From assembly GCF_035938995.1 (NCBI RefSeq), contig NZ_DASZGI010000377.1:1-37931 (forward strand): a DNA stretch of 37,931 bases, in the 5' to 3' direction. The stretch is from DASZGI01 sp035938995 (GTDB lineage Bacteria; Actinomycetota; Actinomycetes; Streptomycetales; Catenulisporaceae). The position numbers and the translations under genes are program-made. The notes under the pieces are model-generated. The model was not told where the DNA came from. It was given only the letters and a program-made list of their open reading frames with translations, and made no database searches. Below are positions 15,101 to 22,894 of this stretch, one piece after another (position 1 is the first letter of the stretch; each line of letters begins with the position of its first letter).

Positions 15101-15981
15101 GGCGCACTCCTGGTGGTGCGGATCCACAGGGTCGCGGCGGCGCGGGGCAGCGCATGGGCGGCCACGTAGGCGACGAACGCGAACGTGGTCACGTAGAACC
15201 CGATCGGGTACGGGGTGAAATACGCCACGCCCAGAGCGATCCAGGTGACCGACAGCGCGATCAGCACTGCCAGCGCGAGGCTCAGCGCGGGGCGCGCGGT
15301 GAGGCGCTGTGCTGTCGTGGCCGGCATGACCAGCAGCGCGAAGACTAGCAGCGACCCGGTGATCTGGGAGACCTCCGCGGTCGTGGCGCCCAGCAGCACC
15401 AGGAACACGACGCCCAGGGTCCGCACGGGCACCGCGCCTGCGGCCGCCACGTCCGGGTCTACCGAGGCGAACAGCAGCGGGCGGCCGATCACCGCCATCG
15501 CGCCGAGCACCAGCGCGGCGACGACCGCGAGGGTGAGCACATCCCGGTCGGTGATGCCCAGGAAGCTGCCGAACAGCAGAGCGTTGACCCCGTTGAGGAA
15601 GGACCCTGACAGGGAGACGAACAGCATCCCGCACGCGAGCGCGCACGCCTGAACCACGCCGGTGAGCGCGGACTCGTGCGACAGGCCGCCCACGCCGGGC
15701 CGCGCGGCGACCGCGATGACCGCGGCCGCACCGAGGCAGAACCCGAAGTAGCCATAGGAGGCGCCGATCCCGAGCAGCACCGCGCCCGCCGCGCCCGGGA
15801 ACCCGGCGACCGCGACCGTGTGCCCGGCGAAGGTCTGGCGGCGCAGCACCATGAACCAGCCGATCACTGCGGCGGTCACCGCTACGATCGCCCCGGCGCG
15901 ATACGCGTTGACCATCGACGGCAGTGACCACAACTGCTGGACGTCGCGCACCAGGTTCCAGGACCACCCCGTGTCACCCAT
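15097..15981 (-). CDS. znuB: Metal ABC transporter permease (ZnuB type), first copy
   Basis: The 294-aa ABC-3 family membrane protein has the conserved VLRRQTFAGHTVAVAGFPGA loop region and several transmembrane helices (AGAIVAVTAAVIGWFMV; TGSLLVFALLVMPATTAQRL). ATG 15981 lies within the end of the ATPase gene (8-bp overlap), and the 3' end overlaps the second permease. It acts in the inner membrane as half of the zinc import path. The extra-long N-terminus before helix 1 (NLVRDVQQLWSLPSM) is normal for the family. Confidence 0.88.
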   Translation of the reverse strand: MGDTGWSWNLVRDVQQLWSLPSMVNAYRAGAIVAVTAAVIGWFMVLRRQTFAGHTVAVAGFPGAAGAVLLGIGASYGYFGFCLGAAAVIAVAARPGVGGLSHESALTGVVQACALACGMLFVSLSGSFLNGVNALLFGSFLGITDRDVLTLAVVAALVLGAMAVIGRPLLFASVDPDVAAAGAVPVRTLGVVFLVLLGATTAEVSQITGSLLVFALLVMPATTAQRLTARPALSLALAVLIALSVTWIALGVAYFTPYPIGFYVTTFAFVAYVAAHALPRAAATLWIRTTRSAP

Positions 15982-16930
15982 CGAGGTCTCCGGTTCCGGT
16001 TCCGGTTCCGGCCATGGCTCCGGTCCAGGCGTGCCGGTCGGTGTGCAGGGCCGGAGCCTCGGGTCCGCCGACCACGACGAGGCGGCCGTCGGAGCTGCGC
16101 AGCACCTCTACCGGCGTCCGGTACAGGCCGGTCAGAGTATCGGTGGTGATGACTTGCTCGGGCGTGCCGCACGCGGCTCCGCATGCGGCGATGTACACGA
16201 CCCGGTCCAGGTACGGCAGGATCGGGTTGACGTCGTGCGCAACCATGATCACGGCGACGTTCTCGCGGCGGCTGATCCGGTGGATGAGGGCGGCGACCGA
16301 GGCCTGGTTCGGCAGGTCGAGCGAGTCAAGCGGCTCGTCGAGCAGCAGCAGCCGGGGGCGGCGGACCAGGGCCTGGGCAATCAGCAGGCGCTGCTGCTCG
16401 CCGCCGGAACACTCGCCGACCGGCCGGTGCGCGTAGGCGGAGGCGCCGACCAGGTCGATCACCTCGCGCACCCGGGCGTCCGCGAGGCGGCGCCGGGCGC
16501 TGAACCGTCCTGTAAGCGGGACCGGTACTCCCCAACGGCCGCCGTCCAAGCCCAGGCGCACGATGTCGGTGCCGCGGATGCGCAGCGAGGCATCGAAGCT
16601 GCGGCGCTGGGGCAGGTAGCCGATCTGCTCCCCGGCCGCACCGGGCCGGCGGCCGAGGACCGCGACCGAGCCCGAGGCCGCGGGCAGCACGCCGAGCAGG
16701 ACCTTGATGAGCGTCGACTTGCCCGCGCCGTTGGGCCCGAGCACGGCGACGAACTCCCCCGCGCCGACCGTGAGATCCACGCCGCGCCACAGCGTGCGCC
16801 CGCCGACGACCGCCGCTGCGCCGGTCAGGTCGACGACCGGGCCAGTGCCGACATCGGACGGACCGACGCTGCGGTCCGTCGGCGCGCCTGTGGCCGTTGC
16901 GGCGCGTTGGTCGGTGTCCATGGCGGTCAC
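15974..16930 (-). CDS. znuC: Metal ABC transporter ATP-binding protein (ZnuC type)
   Basis: The 318-aa ATPase has Walker A GPNGAGKS (65-72), signature CSGGEQQRL, Walker B LLLLDEP and the switch His in VIMVAHD. The Q-loop region reads IGYLPQRRSF. It energises the two permeases below it. GTG 16930 overlaps the znuA stop as GTGA, which repeats the coupling seen along this operon; ATG 16921 is the alternative. About 45 N-terminal residues (Thr/Asp-rich) precede the domain. The C-terminus carries a GTGTGTG run from a short CGGTTC repeat (15991-16011). Confidence 0.92.
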   Translation of the reverse strand: MTAMDTDQRAATATGAPTDRSVGPSDVGTGPVVDLTGAAAVVGGRTLWRGVDLTVGAGEFVAVLGPNGAGKSTLIKVLLGVLPAASGSVAVLGRRPGAAGEQIGYLPQRRSFDASLRIRGTDIVRLGLDGGRWGVPVPLTGRFSARRRLADARVREVIDLVGASAYAHRPVGECSGGEQQRLLIAQALVRRPRLLLLDEPLDSLDLPNQASVAALIHRISRRENVAVIMVAHDVNPILPYLDRVVYIAACGAACGTPEQVITTDTLTGLYRTPVEVLRSSDGRLVVVGGPEAPALHTDRHAWTGAMAGTGTGTGDLDG

Positions 16931-17886
16931 TTGCCGGTCGCCTGTGCCAGCGCCGTCCGCAAGCTCTGCAGTTCGGCGACCTGCCACTGCTCGAAGGTGT
17001 CGGAGGCCGGGGCGAGCGTCTCGGTGACCGTGGTGACCGGGATGCCCTCGGCCTTGGCCTCGGCGACCTGGGCGGCGATGTCAGGGGTGGAGTTCTGCGT
17101 GTTGTACACGTAGACCTTGATTGCTTTGGACGTGATCTGCTGGTCGATCAGGGTCTTGTCTGCGGCGGTGGGGTCGTTGCCCTCGCTGATGTCCTTCAGG
17201 AATGAGTACGGGGTGAGCATGTCCAAGCCCAGGGTGTCGGCCAGCGGGGAGACGATCGACTCCGAGGCGCCGATAGGGGTGCCCGCGTACTTGGCCTTGA
17301 TCTGCGACTCGAGCTGGTTGTACTGGGCGAGGGTCTGGTTCTCGAACGCGGCGCGCTGCGTGTCGAAGTAGGCTGCGTCGCCTGGGTCGGCCTTCTTGTA
17401 CGCCGCGGTGATCGCGTCGATCACCTTGTAGACGCTGGCGTGGGAGTACCACTGGTGGGGGTTGTCGCCGTCTTTGAGGCCCACCACGTCGCCCACCGTC
17501 AATACGGTGCGCGCGGAGTTCGGGTTCGCGGCCACGAGCTTGGGCGCCCAGGAGGTGTCGTAGCCGATGCCGTTCTCGATGAAGATCTGGGCGGCGGCGA
17601 TGGTCCGGGCGTCGGCGGCGGTCGCCTCGTACGAGTGCGGGTCGGTGTCGGGGTTGGTGATGATCGAGGTCTCGGTCACGTGCGAACCGCCGAGCTGCGC
17701 AGCGATCGAGCCCCAGAAGTTCTCCGCCGCCACGACCTGAAGCTTCGGCACCGAACCGGAACCAGCTAGGGCAGCCTGCGCGGTCGGTGCCGTCGTCGCG
17801 CAGCCCGCCAGGGTCCCGGCTGCGAGCATCGCCGCCGCCCCGCCCGCCATCGCGTGTCTCGTGAGTCTCCGCATCCCGCATCCCAT
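16927..17886 (-). CDS. znuA: Zinc-type ABC transporter substrate-binding lipoprotein (ZnuA family)
   Basis: The 319-aa lipoprotein has a basic start, hydrophobic signal and lipobox LAGC with Cys29. Metal-ligand positions seen are H84 (TDPHSYE) and H144 (DNPHQWYS). The third His of classical ZnuA appears to be replaced: that region reads GASESIVSPLADTLGL, as in an actinobacterial subgroup I recognise. The His-rich loop of many ZnuA proteins is absent. It captures metal outside the membrane for the permeases. A Zur-type box ends 5 nt before ATG 17886; ATG 17874 is an alternative start with AGATGGG before it. Zinc is the likely substrate because of the regulator and box. Confidence 0.9.
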   Translation of the reverse strand: MGCGMRRLTRHAMAGGAAAMLAAGTLAGCATTAPTAQAALAGSGSVPKLQVVAAENFWGSIAAQLGGSHVTETSIITNPDTDPHSYEATAADARTIAAAQIFIENGIGYDTSWAPKLVAANPNSARTVLTVGDVVGLKDGDNPHQWYSHASVYKVIDAITAAYKKADPGDAAYFDTQRAAFENQTLAQYNQLESQIKAKYAGTPIGASESIVSPLADTLGLDMLTPYSFLKDISEGNDPTAADKTLIDQQITSKAIKVYVYNTQNSTPDIAAQVAEAKAEGIPVTTVTETLAPASDTFEQWQVAELQSLRTALAQATGK

Positions 17887-17890
17887 CTAA

Positions 17891-17911
17891 TGAAGATGAA
17901 TATCATTTTCA
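17891..17911 (-). promoter_or_regulatory. Zur-type box in front of znuA
   Basis: A 21-bp near-palindrome in a GC-rich background; on the minus strand it reads TGAAAATGATATTCATCTTC plus A. It is 5-25 nt upstream of the znuA start, so bound Zur would cover the promoter/start region of the whole znuA-znuC-znuB-znuB-zur operon and give negative autoregulation. Confidence 0.75.
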
Positions 17912-17984
17912 GCACTGTTGAGAGGGAGCATATGAAAATGGTTTCGGATAGGCAAGGGTGTGGGCGCGCGGGTCTGTGGCTGAC

Positions 17985-18275
17985 GCGCGAGCGGGGCCGA
18001 GGATTGTGGGATGCGGCTTGCGCGAGGACCTGCGCCGAGGCGTTTGCCAGATCAAGCGAGTGGGGCCGGGGGTTGTGGGATGCGGCGTGCTTGAGGACCT
18101 GCGCCGAGGCGTTTGCCAGATCAAGCGAGTGGGGCCGGGGGTTGTGGGATGCGGCTTGCGTGGGGAGCTGCCCTGAGCGGTCTGTCAGATCAAGCGAGCG
18201 GAGCCGGGGGACTGTGGGATGCGGCTTGCGCGAGGATCTGCGGCGAGGCGTCTGTCAGATCGGCGCGGTGTGCCT
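17985..18275. repeat. Tandem repeat, four units of 69-70 bp
   Basis: The marker GTGGGATGCGG occurs at 18006, 18075, 18144 and 18214, giving periods of 69, 69 and 70. Units 1-3 are nearly identical (TGCGCCGAGGCGTTTGCCAG, then ATCAAGCGAGTGGGGCCG); unit 4 and the half after unit 3 are more diverged (TCTGTCAGATC). 69 bp is a multiple of three, so a plus-strand frame reads a 23-residue repeat (GRGLWDAAC...). The 70-bp step breaks that frame, there is no start signal, and I take the array as non-coding. It fills most of the gap between znuA and the TetR gene. Confidence 0.85.
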
Positions 18276-18396
18276 TGGCGGCAAGCGCGCGGCAGTAGCC
18301 CGCCGAGCGTCGCCGACACGCCTGGACGGTTACGGATACTTCGCCTTGCTGGCCTGGTGAACGGCCCGGCCGCGCCGCACGGGATGTGGCGAGCGC
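18276..18396. other. Short gap downstream of the TetR gene
   Basis: About 120 bp after the repeats and before the 3' end of the tetR-type gene. No gene or clear terminator is visible. Confidence 0.4.
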
Positions 18397-19065
18397 TTAC
18401 CGTTCCCGGGGCGAAGGGGGCAGGAGCGTAGCGGTGAGCGTGTCGGCCAGCCATTGCTCGTATGTGTCGTCGGACCAGCCCCGTCCTGCGGTGAGCTGGG
18501 TGTACAACTGTGGGCCCGTCAGGGCCCAGAGGACGTCCGCCAGGTGGGCCGGATCCGCGTCTGGGTGAAGCGCGCCGGTCTGGTCCAGATGTGTGACGAA
18601 CGCGGTGACGCCGGTGAGCCGCTCCCGCTCGCCGGTCTCCAGAACCTCTCCGACCTCCGGCCCGGCCTGGGTCAGCAGGGTGAACAACCCCGCGATGCGT
18701 TCATGGATCCCGCGCACAAACGCGGCGTAGAGCCGCAGCTTGGCGCCCAGCTCCAAGGTACGCAGCATCTCCTGCACCTGGGGGCGGTCCGCCATAGGCA
18801 CCGGTTCGTCGTCTCCGGCCAGCGTGACATCCCACAGGGCCTTGACCATGCCCGGCTTGCCGCCGAACGCCTTGTACACCGTTTCAGCGGAGACCCCGGC
18901 CTGCTCGGCCACGGCACGAATGGTCATGGCGTGGTAGCCGTCCCGGAACAGCAGCTCACGGCATGCCGCCAGCACCGCGGCACGGTTGCGGAGCGCGGCC
19001 TCGCGCCGGCGCTCGGAGTTGTACGGCCGGCGTGGCGTCTCGCCTGCCATCGGACCACGCTCCAT
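18397..19065 (-). CDS. TetR family transcriptional regulator
   Basis: The 222-aa regulator has an N-terminal HTH (RAAVLAACRELLFRDGYHAM, then TIRAVAEQAGVSAETVYKAF) and an all-helical ligand-binding domain. ATG 19065 (or ATG 19050) starts it. It is divergent from the metallo-beta-lactamase-fold gene, with a perfect 14-bp palindrome between them, so it very probably represses both. The ligand cannot be read from sequence. The neighbourhood suggests response to a small organic compound handled by the hydrolase. Confidence 0.9.
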   Translation of the reverse strand: MERGPMAGETPRRPYNSERRREAALRNRAAVLAACRELLFRDGYHAMTIRAVAEQAGVSAETVYKAFGGKPGMVKALWDVTLAGDDEPVPMADRPQVQEMLRTLELGAKLRLYAAFVRGIHERIAGLFTLLTQAGPEVGEVLETGERERLTGVTAFVTHLDQTGALHPDADPAHLADVLWALTGPQLYTQLTAGRGWSDDTYEQWLADTLTATLLPPSPRER

Positions 19066-19071
19066 ATCTGT

Positions 19072-19085
19072 TACAGTTAACTGTA
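19072..19085. promoter_or_regulatory. Perfect palindromic operator between tetR-type and hydrolase genes
   Basis: TACAGTTAACTGTA is a perfect 14-bp inverted repeat, 7 nt upstream of the TetR start and 30 nt upstream of the hydrolase start. Its position and AT-rich composition mark it as the likely TetR operator. Confidence 0.7.
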
Positions 19086-19114
19086 TCTAATTTTGCCGGC
19101 TGCCGGAGGCTTGC

Positions 19115-19882
19115 ATGTCCCGTCCCGCACCCCCGCAGATGGCCCCCGGCGTCCACCTCCTCGGCGATCACGGCATCAACTTCTACCTGATCGAGGAGCC
19201 CGACGGCCTCGTCCTGGTCGACGCGGGGATACCCGGCCATCTGGAGCAGTTGCGCGGGATGCTGGCCGGCCTCGGCCGCACCATGGCCGACGTGCGCGCC
19301 GTGCTGCTGACCCACGGCCACCTCGACCACACCGGCCTGGCCCACACCCTCCACGAGGCCGGCGCCGCCATCTGGATCCACCAGCCGGACGCCGCGATCC
19401 TGCGCGACGGCCCGCGCAGCGTCACCCGCCACTCCAAGCCCGAGCGTTCGATGCTCCCCTACCTGCTGCGCAGGCCCGCCGCGCTCGCCCTCCCCCTCCA
19501 CCTGGCCCGCGCCGGAGCCTTTACCGCCCCAGCAGTGCACGGCGTGCAGGGCTTCGACGCCGACCAAGTGCTCGCCGATGTCCCCGGCGCCCCGCAGGCC
19601 GTCGCACTGCCCGGCCACACGCCCGGCAGCGCCGCGTACCTGTTCGCCGACCGCGGGCTGCTGTTCACCGGCGACGCCCTGGTCACCGCGGACGCGTTCT
19701 CCGGCCGCACCGGACCCACGATCACCAGCCGCTGCTTCAACCACGACAGCCGCGCAGCGCTCACCGCCCTCGACCGCCTCGACGAACTGACCGCAGACCT
19801 GTTACTGCCCGGCCATGGCGCGCCGTTCACCGATGGCATCCAAACCGCCACCCGCCAGGCACGGCAACTCGGCGCGCCCTGA
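19115..19882 (+). CDS. MBL-fold (metallo-beta-lactamase superfamily) hydrolase
   Basis: The 255-aa product has the di-metal motif THGHLDH (H67, H69, D71, H72). Downstream ligands are in LPGHTPGSAAYLF, FTGDALVTAD and LLPGHGAPF. This is the glyoxalase II/quorum-quenching-lactonase branch of the fold: cytosolic, with no signal peptide. The substrate may be a thioester, lactone or other ester. The ATG at 19115 follows GGAGG (19106-19110). The gene is divergent from the TetR regulator and probably co-transcribed with the SnoaL-like gene 43 nt downstream. Confidence 0.88.
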   Translation: MSRPAPPQMAPGVHLLGDHGINFYLIEEPDGLVLVDAGIPGHLEQLRGMLAGLGRTMADVRAVLLTHGHLDHTGLAHTLHEAGAAIWIHQPDAAILRDGPRSVTRHSKPERSMLPYLLRRPAALALPLHLARAGAFTAPAVHGVQGFDADQVLADVPGAPQAVALPGHTPGSAAYLFADRGLLFTGDALVTADAFSGRTGPTITSRCFNHDSRAALTALDRLDELTADLLLPGHGAPFTDGIQTATRQARQLGAP

Positions 19883-19894
19883 CCACTCGCGCCC

Positions 19895-19910
19895 TGACTA
19901 GTTGACTAGT
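19895..19910 (+). repeat. Tandem octamer TGACTAGT before the SnoaL-like gene
   Basis: TGACTAGT occurs twice directly adjacent, just upstream of AAGGAG. It may be a regulator half-site pair or mark a separate promoter; with only two copies the meaning is open. Confidence 0.5.
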
Positions 19911-19925
19911 AAGGAGAAAACTGTC

Positions 19926-20390
19926 ATGACAACCAACGAAGATTTCATCCGCGCCGCGTACCGGACGGCTGAAGGCGACGTCTTGGACCTCGAGGGCTGG
20001 CGCAACTCCTTCACCGAGGACGGGGTCTTCATCAACAAGGCGGCTGGCGAGAGCTTCAAGGGCGACGAGCTCCCCACTGTGGTGACCCGCTTTGCGGGCT
20101 TGTTCCCCGACGTTCACCGCGAGGTGGTCCGGATGAGGGATATGGGCGACTTGGTCGTGGTCGAGGTCTTGATCCAGGGCACGTTCCTCGGCGGCCCGCT
20201 GCCGACGCCGGCCGGCCCGCTCGTCGCGAACGGGGCGAAGGTCAACTTCCCGACGTCCGACTGGTTCGACCTGCGCGACGGCAAGATCGAGAAGTTCACC
20301 TGCTATATCGAGCAGAACGTCATGTTCGCCCAGCTGGGGATCAACCCCGACTTCGCCTCCGCGGTGGCGAAGTCGGCCGCCGCCCGCTGA
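19926..20390 (+). CDS. SnoaL-like / NTF2-fold protein
   Basis: The 154-aa product has the cone-shaped NTF2-like pattern: an opening helix (NEDFIRAAYRTAEGDVLDLEGW), FTEDGVFINKAAG, a strand block (REVVRMRDMGDLVVVEVLIQG) and KVNFPTSDWFDLRDGKIEKFTCYIE. Such proteins are isomerases, cyclases or binding proteins. No typical catalytic pair can be singled out. AAGGAG lies 9-14 nt before ATG 19926. It follows the MBL hydrolase and may respond to the same TetR control. Confidence 0.85.
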   Translation: MTTNEDFIRAAYRTAEGDVLDLEGWRNSFTEDGVFINKAAGESFKGDELPTVVTRFAGLFPDVHREVVRMRDMGDLVVVEVLIQGTFLGGPLPTPAGPLVANGAKVNFPTSDWFDLRDGKIEKFTCYIEQNVMFAQLGINPDFASAVAKSAAAR

Positions 20391-20648
20391 CGGCTCGCTG
20401 GAGCGCGGATCGATCAGAGGTGTACTGCTCTTATCCGCGGGGGCGGGTTCGAGTACCACGTCGCGCCCGTCCCGAGCTGTTCGCGCAGTTCGCGGCCATG
20501 ATCTTTATGTCGCGGCCCGAATTTGTGCGGTCCGGGAGGAAAAGCTGACTGTCGCCCTGGTTCGATGATGCCTGATAGGGTCTGAGCGCGGTGGTCGAGT
20601 CCTATGCGGGTACGCAGACGTATATCTCTGACCTAAAGGAACTGATTC
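20391..20648. other. Promoter region of the cupin gene
   Basis: About 260 bp without a gene. The last 30 nt contain a TATCTCT-like -10 and AAAGGA before the cupin ATG. Nothing else is recognised. Confidence 0.4.
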
Positions 20649-21083
20649 ATGCCGAGCTCCTTCCGTCGGGTCGCGCTTGCGGGTGCGATCGCCACCAGCG
20701 TGGCACTGGTGCCGGGGATCGCGAACGCGACCCCCTCTTACGGCGTCAGCGGCGTCATCATCAGCAAGGTCACCGTGGGTGGCAAGGACTACATCTTGCG
20801 ACAGATCACGGTGCAGCCGGGTGGAAGCACCGGGTGGCACTACCACGACGGGACGCTTTACGCGTTCGTCGAGTCGGGCACGCTGACCCACACCGAGTCG
20901 GACTGCGTGACGACCAGTACCTACAGCGAGGGCGCGGCGTTCATCGAGCCGAGCGGAGCGAACCACGTGCACATCGGCCGCAACCTCGGCACGACGCCTG
21001 TCGTGCTCGACGTTCTCTACGTCGACCCGGCTGGCAGTCCGCTGTCTGAGGACGCACCGAACCCGGGGTGCAACTTTCAGTAG
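20649..21083 (+). CDS. Secreted cupin-domain protein
   Basis: The 144-aa product has a Sec signal peptide (SSFRRVALAGAIATSVALVP with cleavage near ANA-TPS) and one cupin barrel. Metal-binding residues of motif 1 appear as GWHYHDGTLYAFVESG (two His and a downstream Glu), and motif 2 as the His pair NHVHIGRN. Two Cys (DCVTT and the final GCNFQ) could form a disulfide. Substrate unknown; it acts outside the cell. AAAGGA precedes ATG 20649. Confidence 0.85.
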   Translation: MPSSFRRVALAGAIATSVALVPGIANATPSYGVSGVIISKVTVGGKDYILRQITVQPGGSTGWHYHDGTLYAFVESGTLTHTESDCVTTSTYSEGAAFIEPSGANHVHIGRNLGTTPVVLDVLYVDPAGSPLSEDAPNPGCNFQ

Positions 21084-21168
21084 ATCCAAGTAAGTCTCGA
21101 GCTGGACGTCTTGTCGGCGTGCCCTGGACCGGTCGCGGTTCGGGGCGGGGACGTGCTTGAGGCAGTGC

Positions 21169-22029
21169 TCAGTCGAGAATGGCGGGGATGGCTTCGGGCG
21201 CGGTGAATTCGCCCACGTCAGCTACAAGGACCCTGCCGTCGTGCTCGCCGGGGTGGGCGAGTCCGTGTGCTGCGGTTGCGACGAAGATTCGGCCGCCGAA
21301 CAGGACCGGGCTGGTCGGCTGCTCTGCCGGGAGAGTGAGCACACGATCCAGTTCGCCGTCCGGGGTGTACCGGTGCACCTGTCCTGCGCCCCAGATCGCG
21401 ATCCAGAGGCCACCACCGTCGTCGACCGCCATTCCGTCCGGGCTGCCCGCGTCGGGTGGGAGCTGGACGAAGAGCTCACAGTCGACTGGTTCGCCCTTCG
21501 CGGGATTCATCGCGTAGCGGTGCACGCAGCCTCGCGGGCTGTCGGCGAGATACATCACGGACCCGTGCGCGGTGAAGGCCGGACCATTGGGAATGTCAAG
21601 GTCCTTGAGCACGCGGACGACCGAGCCGTCGCGGTCGACGCGGTAGAGCGAGCCGCGACCTTTGGAGCCGTCGTACGGCATGGTGCCGAACCAGAAGCGT
21701 CCACGTGTATCGCAGCACCCGTCGTTGACGCGCATCGGGACGGGCGCTTTGTCTTCGGGGCGATCCAGCCAGTCGATCGCGCCGCTCGGTCCGATCAGGG
21801 CCACGCCGGTGCCCGCCGCCGCAAGCCAGAATCCCGGCCGCCCTGAGACCGGTGCCACCGCGCCCAAGGGGACGTCGAGGCGAAGTAGCTCCTCGCCGTC
21901 GCCGGGTTGGTCCGGATCGAGGCTGGTCAGCGTCCCGGCCAGGATGTCCGTCGTGACCAGGCGGTCGCCGACCCTGCGCATACCCTCGCCGAGCTCGCGG
22001 CGGGAGGTCGTCCACGGTCTGAAGGCCAT
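21169..22029 (-). CDS. SMP-30/gluconolactonase family sugar lactonase (probable galactonolactonase)
   Basis: The 286-aa six-bladed propeller protein has the metal-site motifs RVNDGCCDTRGRFWFGTM, DIPNGPAFT and GSPDGMAVDDGGGLWIA. It hydrolyses an aldonolactone, here most likely galactono-lactone, to the acid, the second step of the De Ley-Doudoroff pathway. AAGGAG lies just before ATG 22029. It is the last gene of a minus-strand set SDR-GntR-lactonase and cooperates with the plus-strand dehydratase, kinase and aldolase. The family also includes luciferin-regenerating and arabinolactone enzymes, so substrate is inferred from context. Confidence 0.88.
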   Translation of the reverse strand: MAFRPWTTSRRELGEGMRRVGDRLVTTDILAGTLTSLDPDQPGDGEELLRLDVPLGAVAPVSGRPGFWLAAAGTGVALIGPSGAIDWLDRPEDKAPVPMRVNDGCCDTRGRFWFGTMPYDGSKGRGSLYRVDRDGSVVRVLKDLDIPNGPAFTAHGSVMYLADSPRGCVHRYAMNPAKGEPVDCELFVQLPPDAGSPDGMAVDDGGGLWIAIWGAGQVHRYTPDGELDRVLTLPAEQPTSPVLFGGRIFVATAAHGLAHPGEHDGRVLVADVGEFTAPEAIPAILD

Positions 22030-22050
22030 GGGGCTCCTTGGATGGATCGG

Positions 22051-22827
22051 TCAGGTGGTGCTCGGCGCGGTCCGAGCGGTCTGGGTCCGCCGACTTGTCG
22101 CGCGCTTCGGCGCGGTGGCGGATCGGTCCGCGTGCTCGCGCACCTCGGCCAGGTCCGCCGCCGCCTGTGCGAGGAGCGCTTCCACCGTCACACCGGCCAG
22201 GCCGGCGTCGCCCTCGCGGATCGCGTCGAGCAGCGCTCGGTGGGAGGGCATGGGGTCCGAGCCGTACTCGCTGTGGTGCACGAACCGGTCGCGGACCTGG
22301 AGCCCGGCGGCCAGGACGACCTCCATGCGGCTGAGTACCTCGTTGTGGGCGGCGTCGAGCAGCGCGCGGTGGAATCGCAGGTCGGCGTCGACCATCGCGT
22401 CCGGATCCTGCCGCGCCGCCGCCATCGCCGCGAGTGCGGACTCCAACTCCTCCAGGTCGTCGTCGGTGCGCCGCCCGGCGGCCAGGCGCGCGGCGGCCGG
22501 CTCGACGATTCCGCGCACTTCGGCGAGGTTCTCCAGGAACATGAAGTTCGGCGGCTCGCGACCCTGCCAGCGCAGCACGTCGCCGTCGAGCAGGTTCCAC
22601 GCCTCGCGCGGCCGGATCACCGTGCCCCGCTTCTGGCGGCTCTCCACCAGCCCCTTCGCGGCCAGCACCTTGAGCGCCTCGCGCACGACGGTCTTGCTGA
22701 CGTCGAACTCCCGCTCGAGCTGCTCGGAGAACAGCGGAGCGCCCGGAGGATAGGCGCCGCCGACGATGCGCACGCCCATCTGCTCGACGACCTGCCCGTG
22801 GAGGCCGCGGCCCTGGTAACCCGTCAT
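22051..22827 (-). CDS. GntR regulator, FadR (FCD) subfamily; probable galactonate-type repressor
   Basis: The 258-aa product has an N-terminal winged helix (PPGAPLFSEQLEREFDVSKT, then VVREALKVLAAKGLVESRQK) and a C-terminal FCD helical bundle. The FCD metal/effector residues are in DADLRFHRALLDAAHNEVL and PSHRALLDAI. DgoR of enterobacteria belongs to this subfamily and senses galactonate, so this protein is a good candidate for control of the whole locus (inference). ATG 22827. A perfect palindrome 28 nt upstream may be its own operator. The C-terminus has a Thr/Arg-rich tail. Confidence 0.9.
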   Translation of the reverse strand: MTGYQGRGLHGQVVEQMGVRIVGGAYPPGAPLFSEQLEREFDVSKTVVREALKVLAAKGLVESRQKRGTVIRPREAWNLLDGDVLRWQGREPPNFMFLENLAEVRGIVEPAAARLAAGRRTDDDLEELESALAAMAAARQDPDAMVDADLRFHRALLDAAHNEVLSRMEVVLAAGLQVRDRFVHHSEYGSDPMPSHRALLDAIREGDAGLAGVTVEALLAQAAADLAEVREHADRSATAPKRATSRRTQTARTAPSTT

Positions 22828-22854
22828 CCCTCGTTACCCATCATCACCGTCTCT

Positions 22855-22866
22855 TTGTGTACACAA
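22855..22866. promoter_or_regulatory. Perfect palindrome TTGTGTACACAA upstream of the GntR gene
   Basis: A 12-bp perfect inverted repeat in the 67-bp gap between the SDR stop and the GntR start. FadR-type regulators bind short TnGT-n-ACnA palindromes, and this fits with a 4-nt centre. Likely autoregulatory site. Confidence 0.5.
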
Positions 22867-22894
22867 CCGGACCCACTCCGGCTGCGCCAGTCGG

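Noticed and set aside
15991..16011. CGGTTC hexanucleotide repeat at the end of znuC
   Set aside because: Only three and a half units; changes in unit number would only add Gly-Thr to the C-terminus, so phase variation is not a likely role.
17854..18360. Plus-strand frame encoding a 23-residue repeat (GRGLWDAAC...)
   Set aside because: No Shine-Dalgarno sequence; the frame begins inside the start of znuA on the other strand; one repeat step is 70 bp and changes the frame. Taken as a by-product of the DNA repeat.
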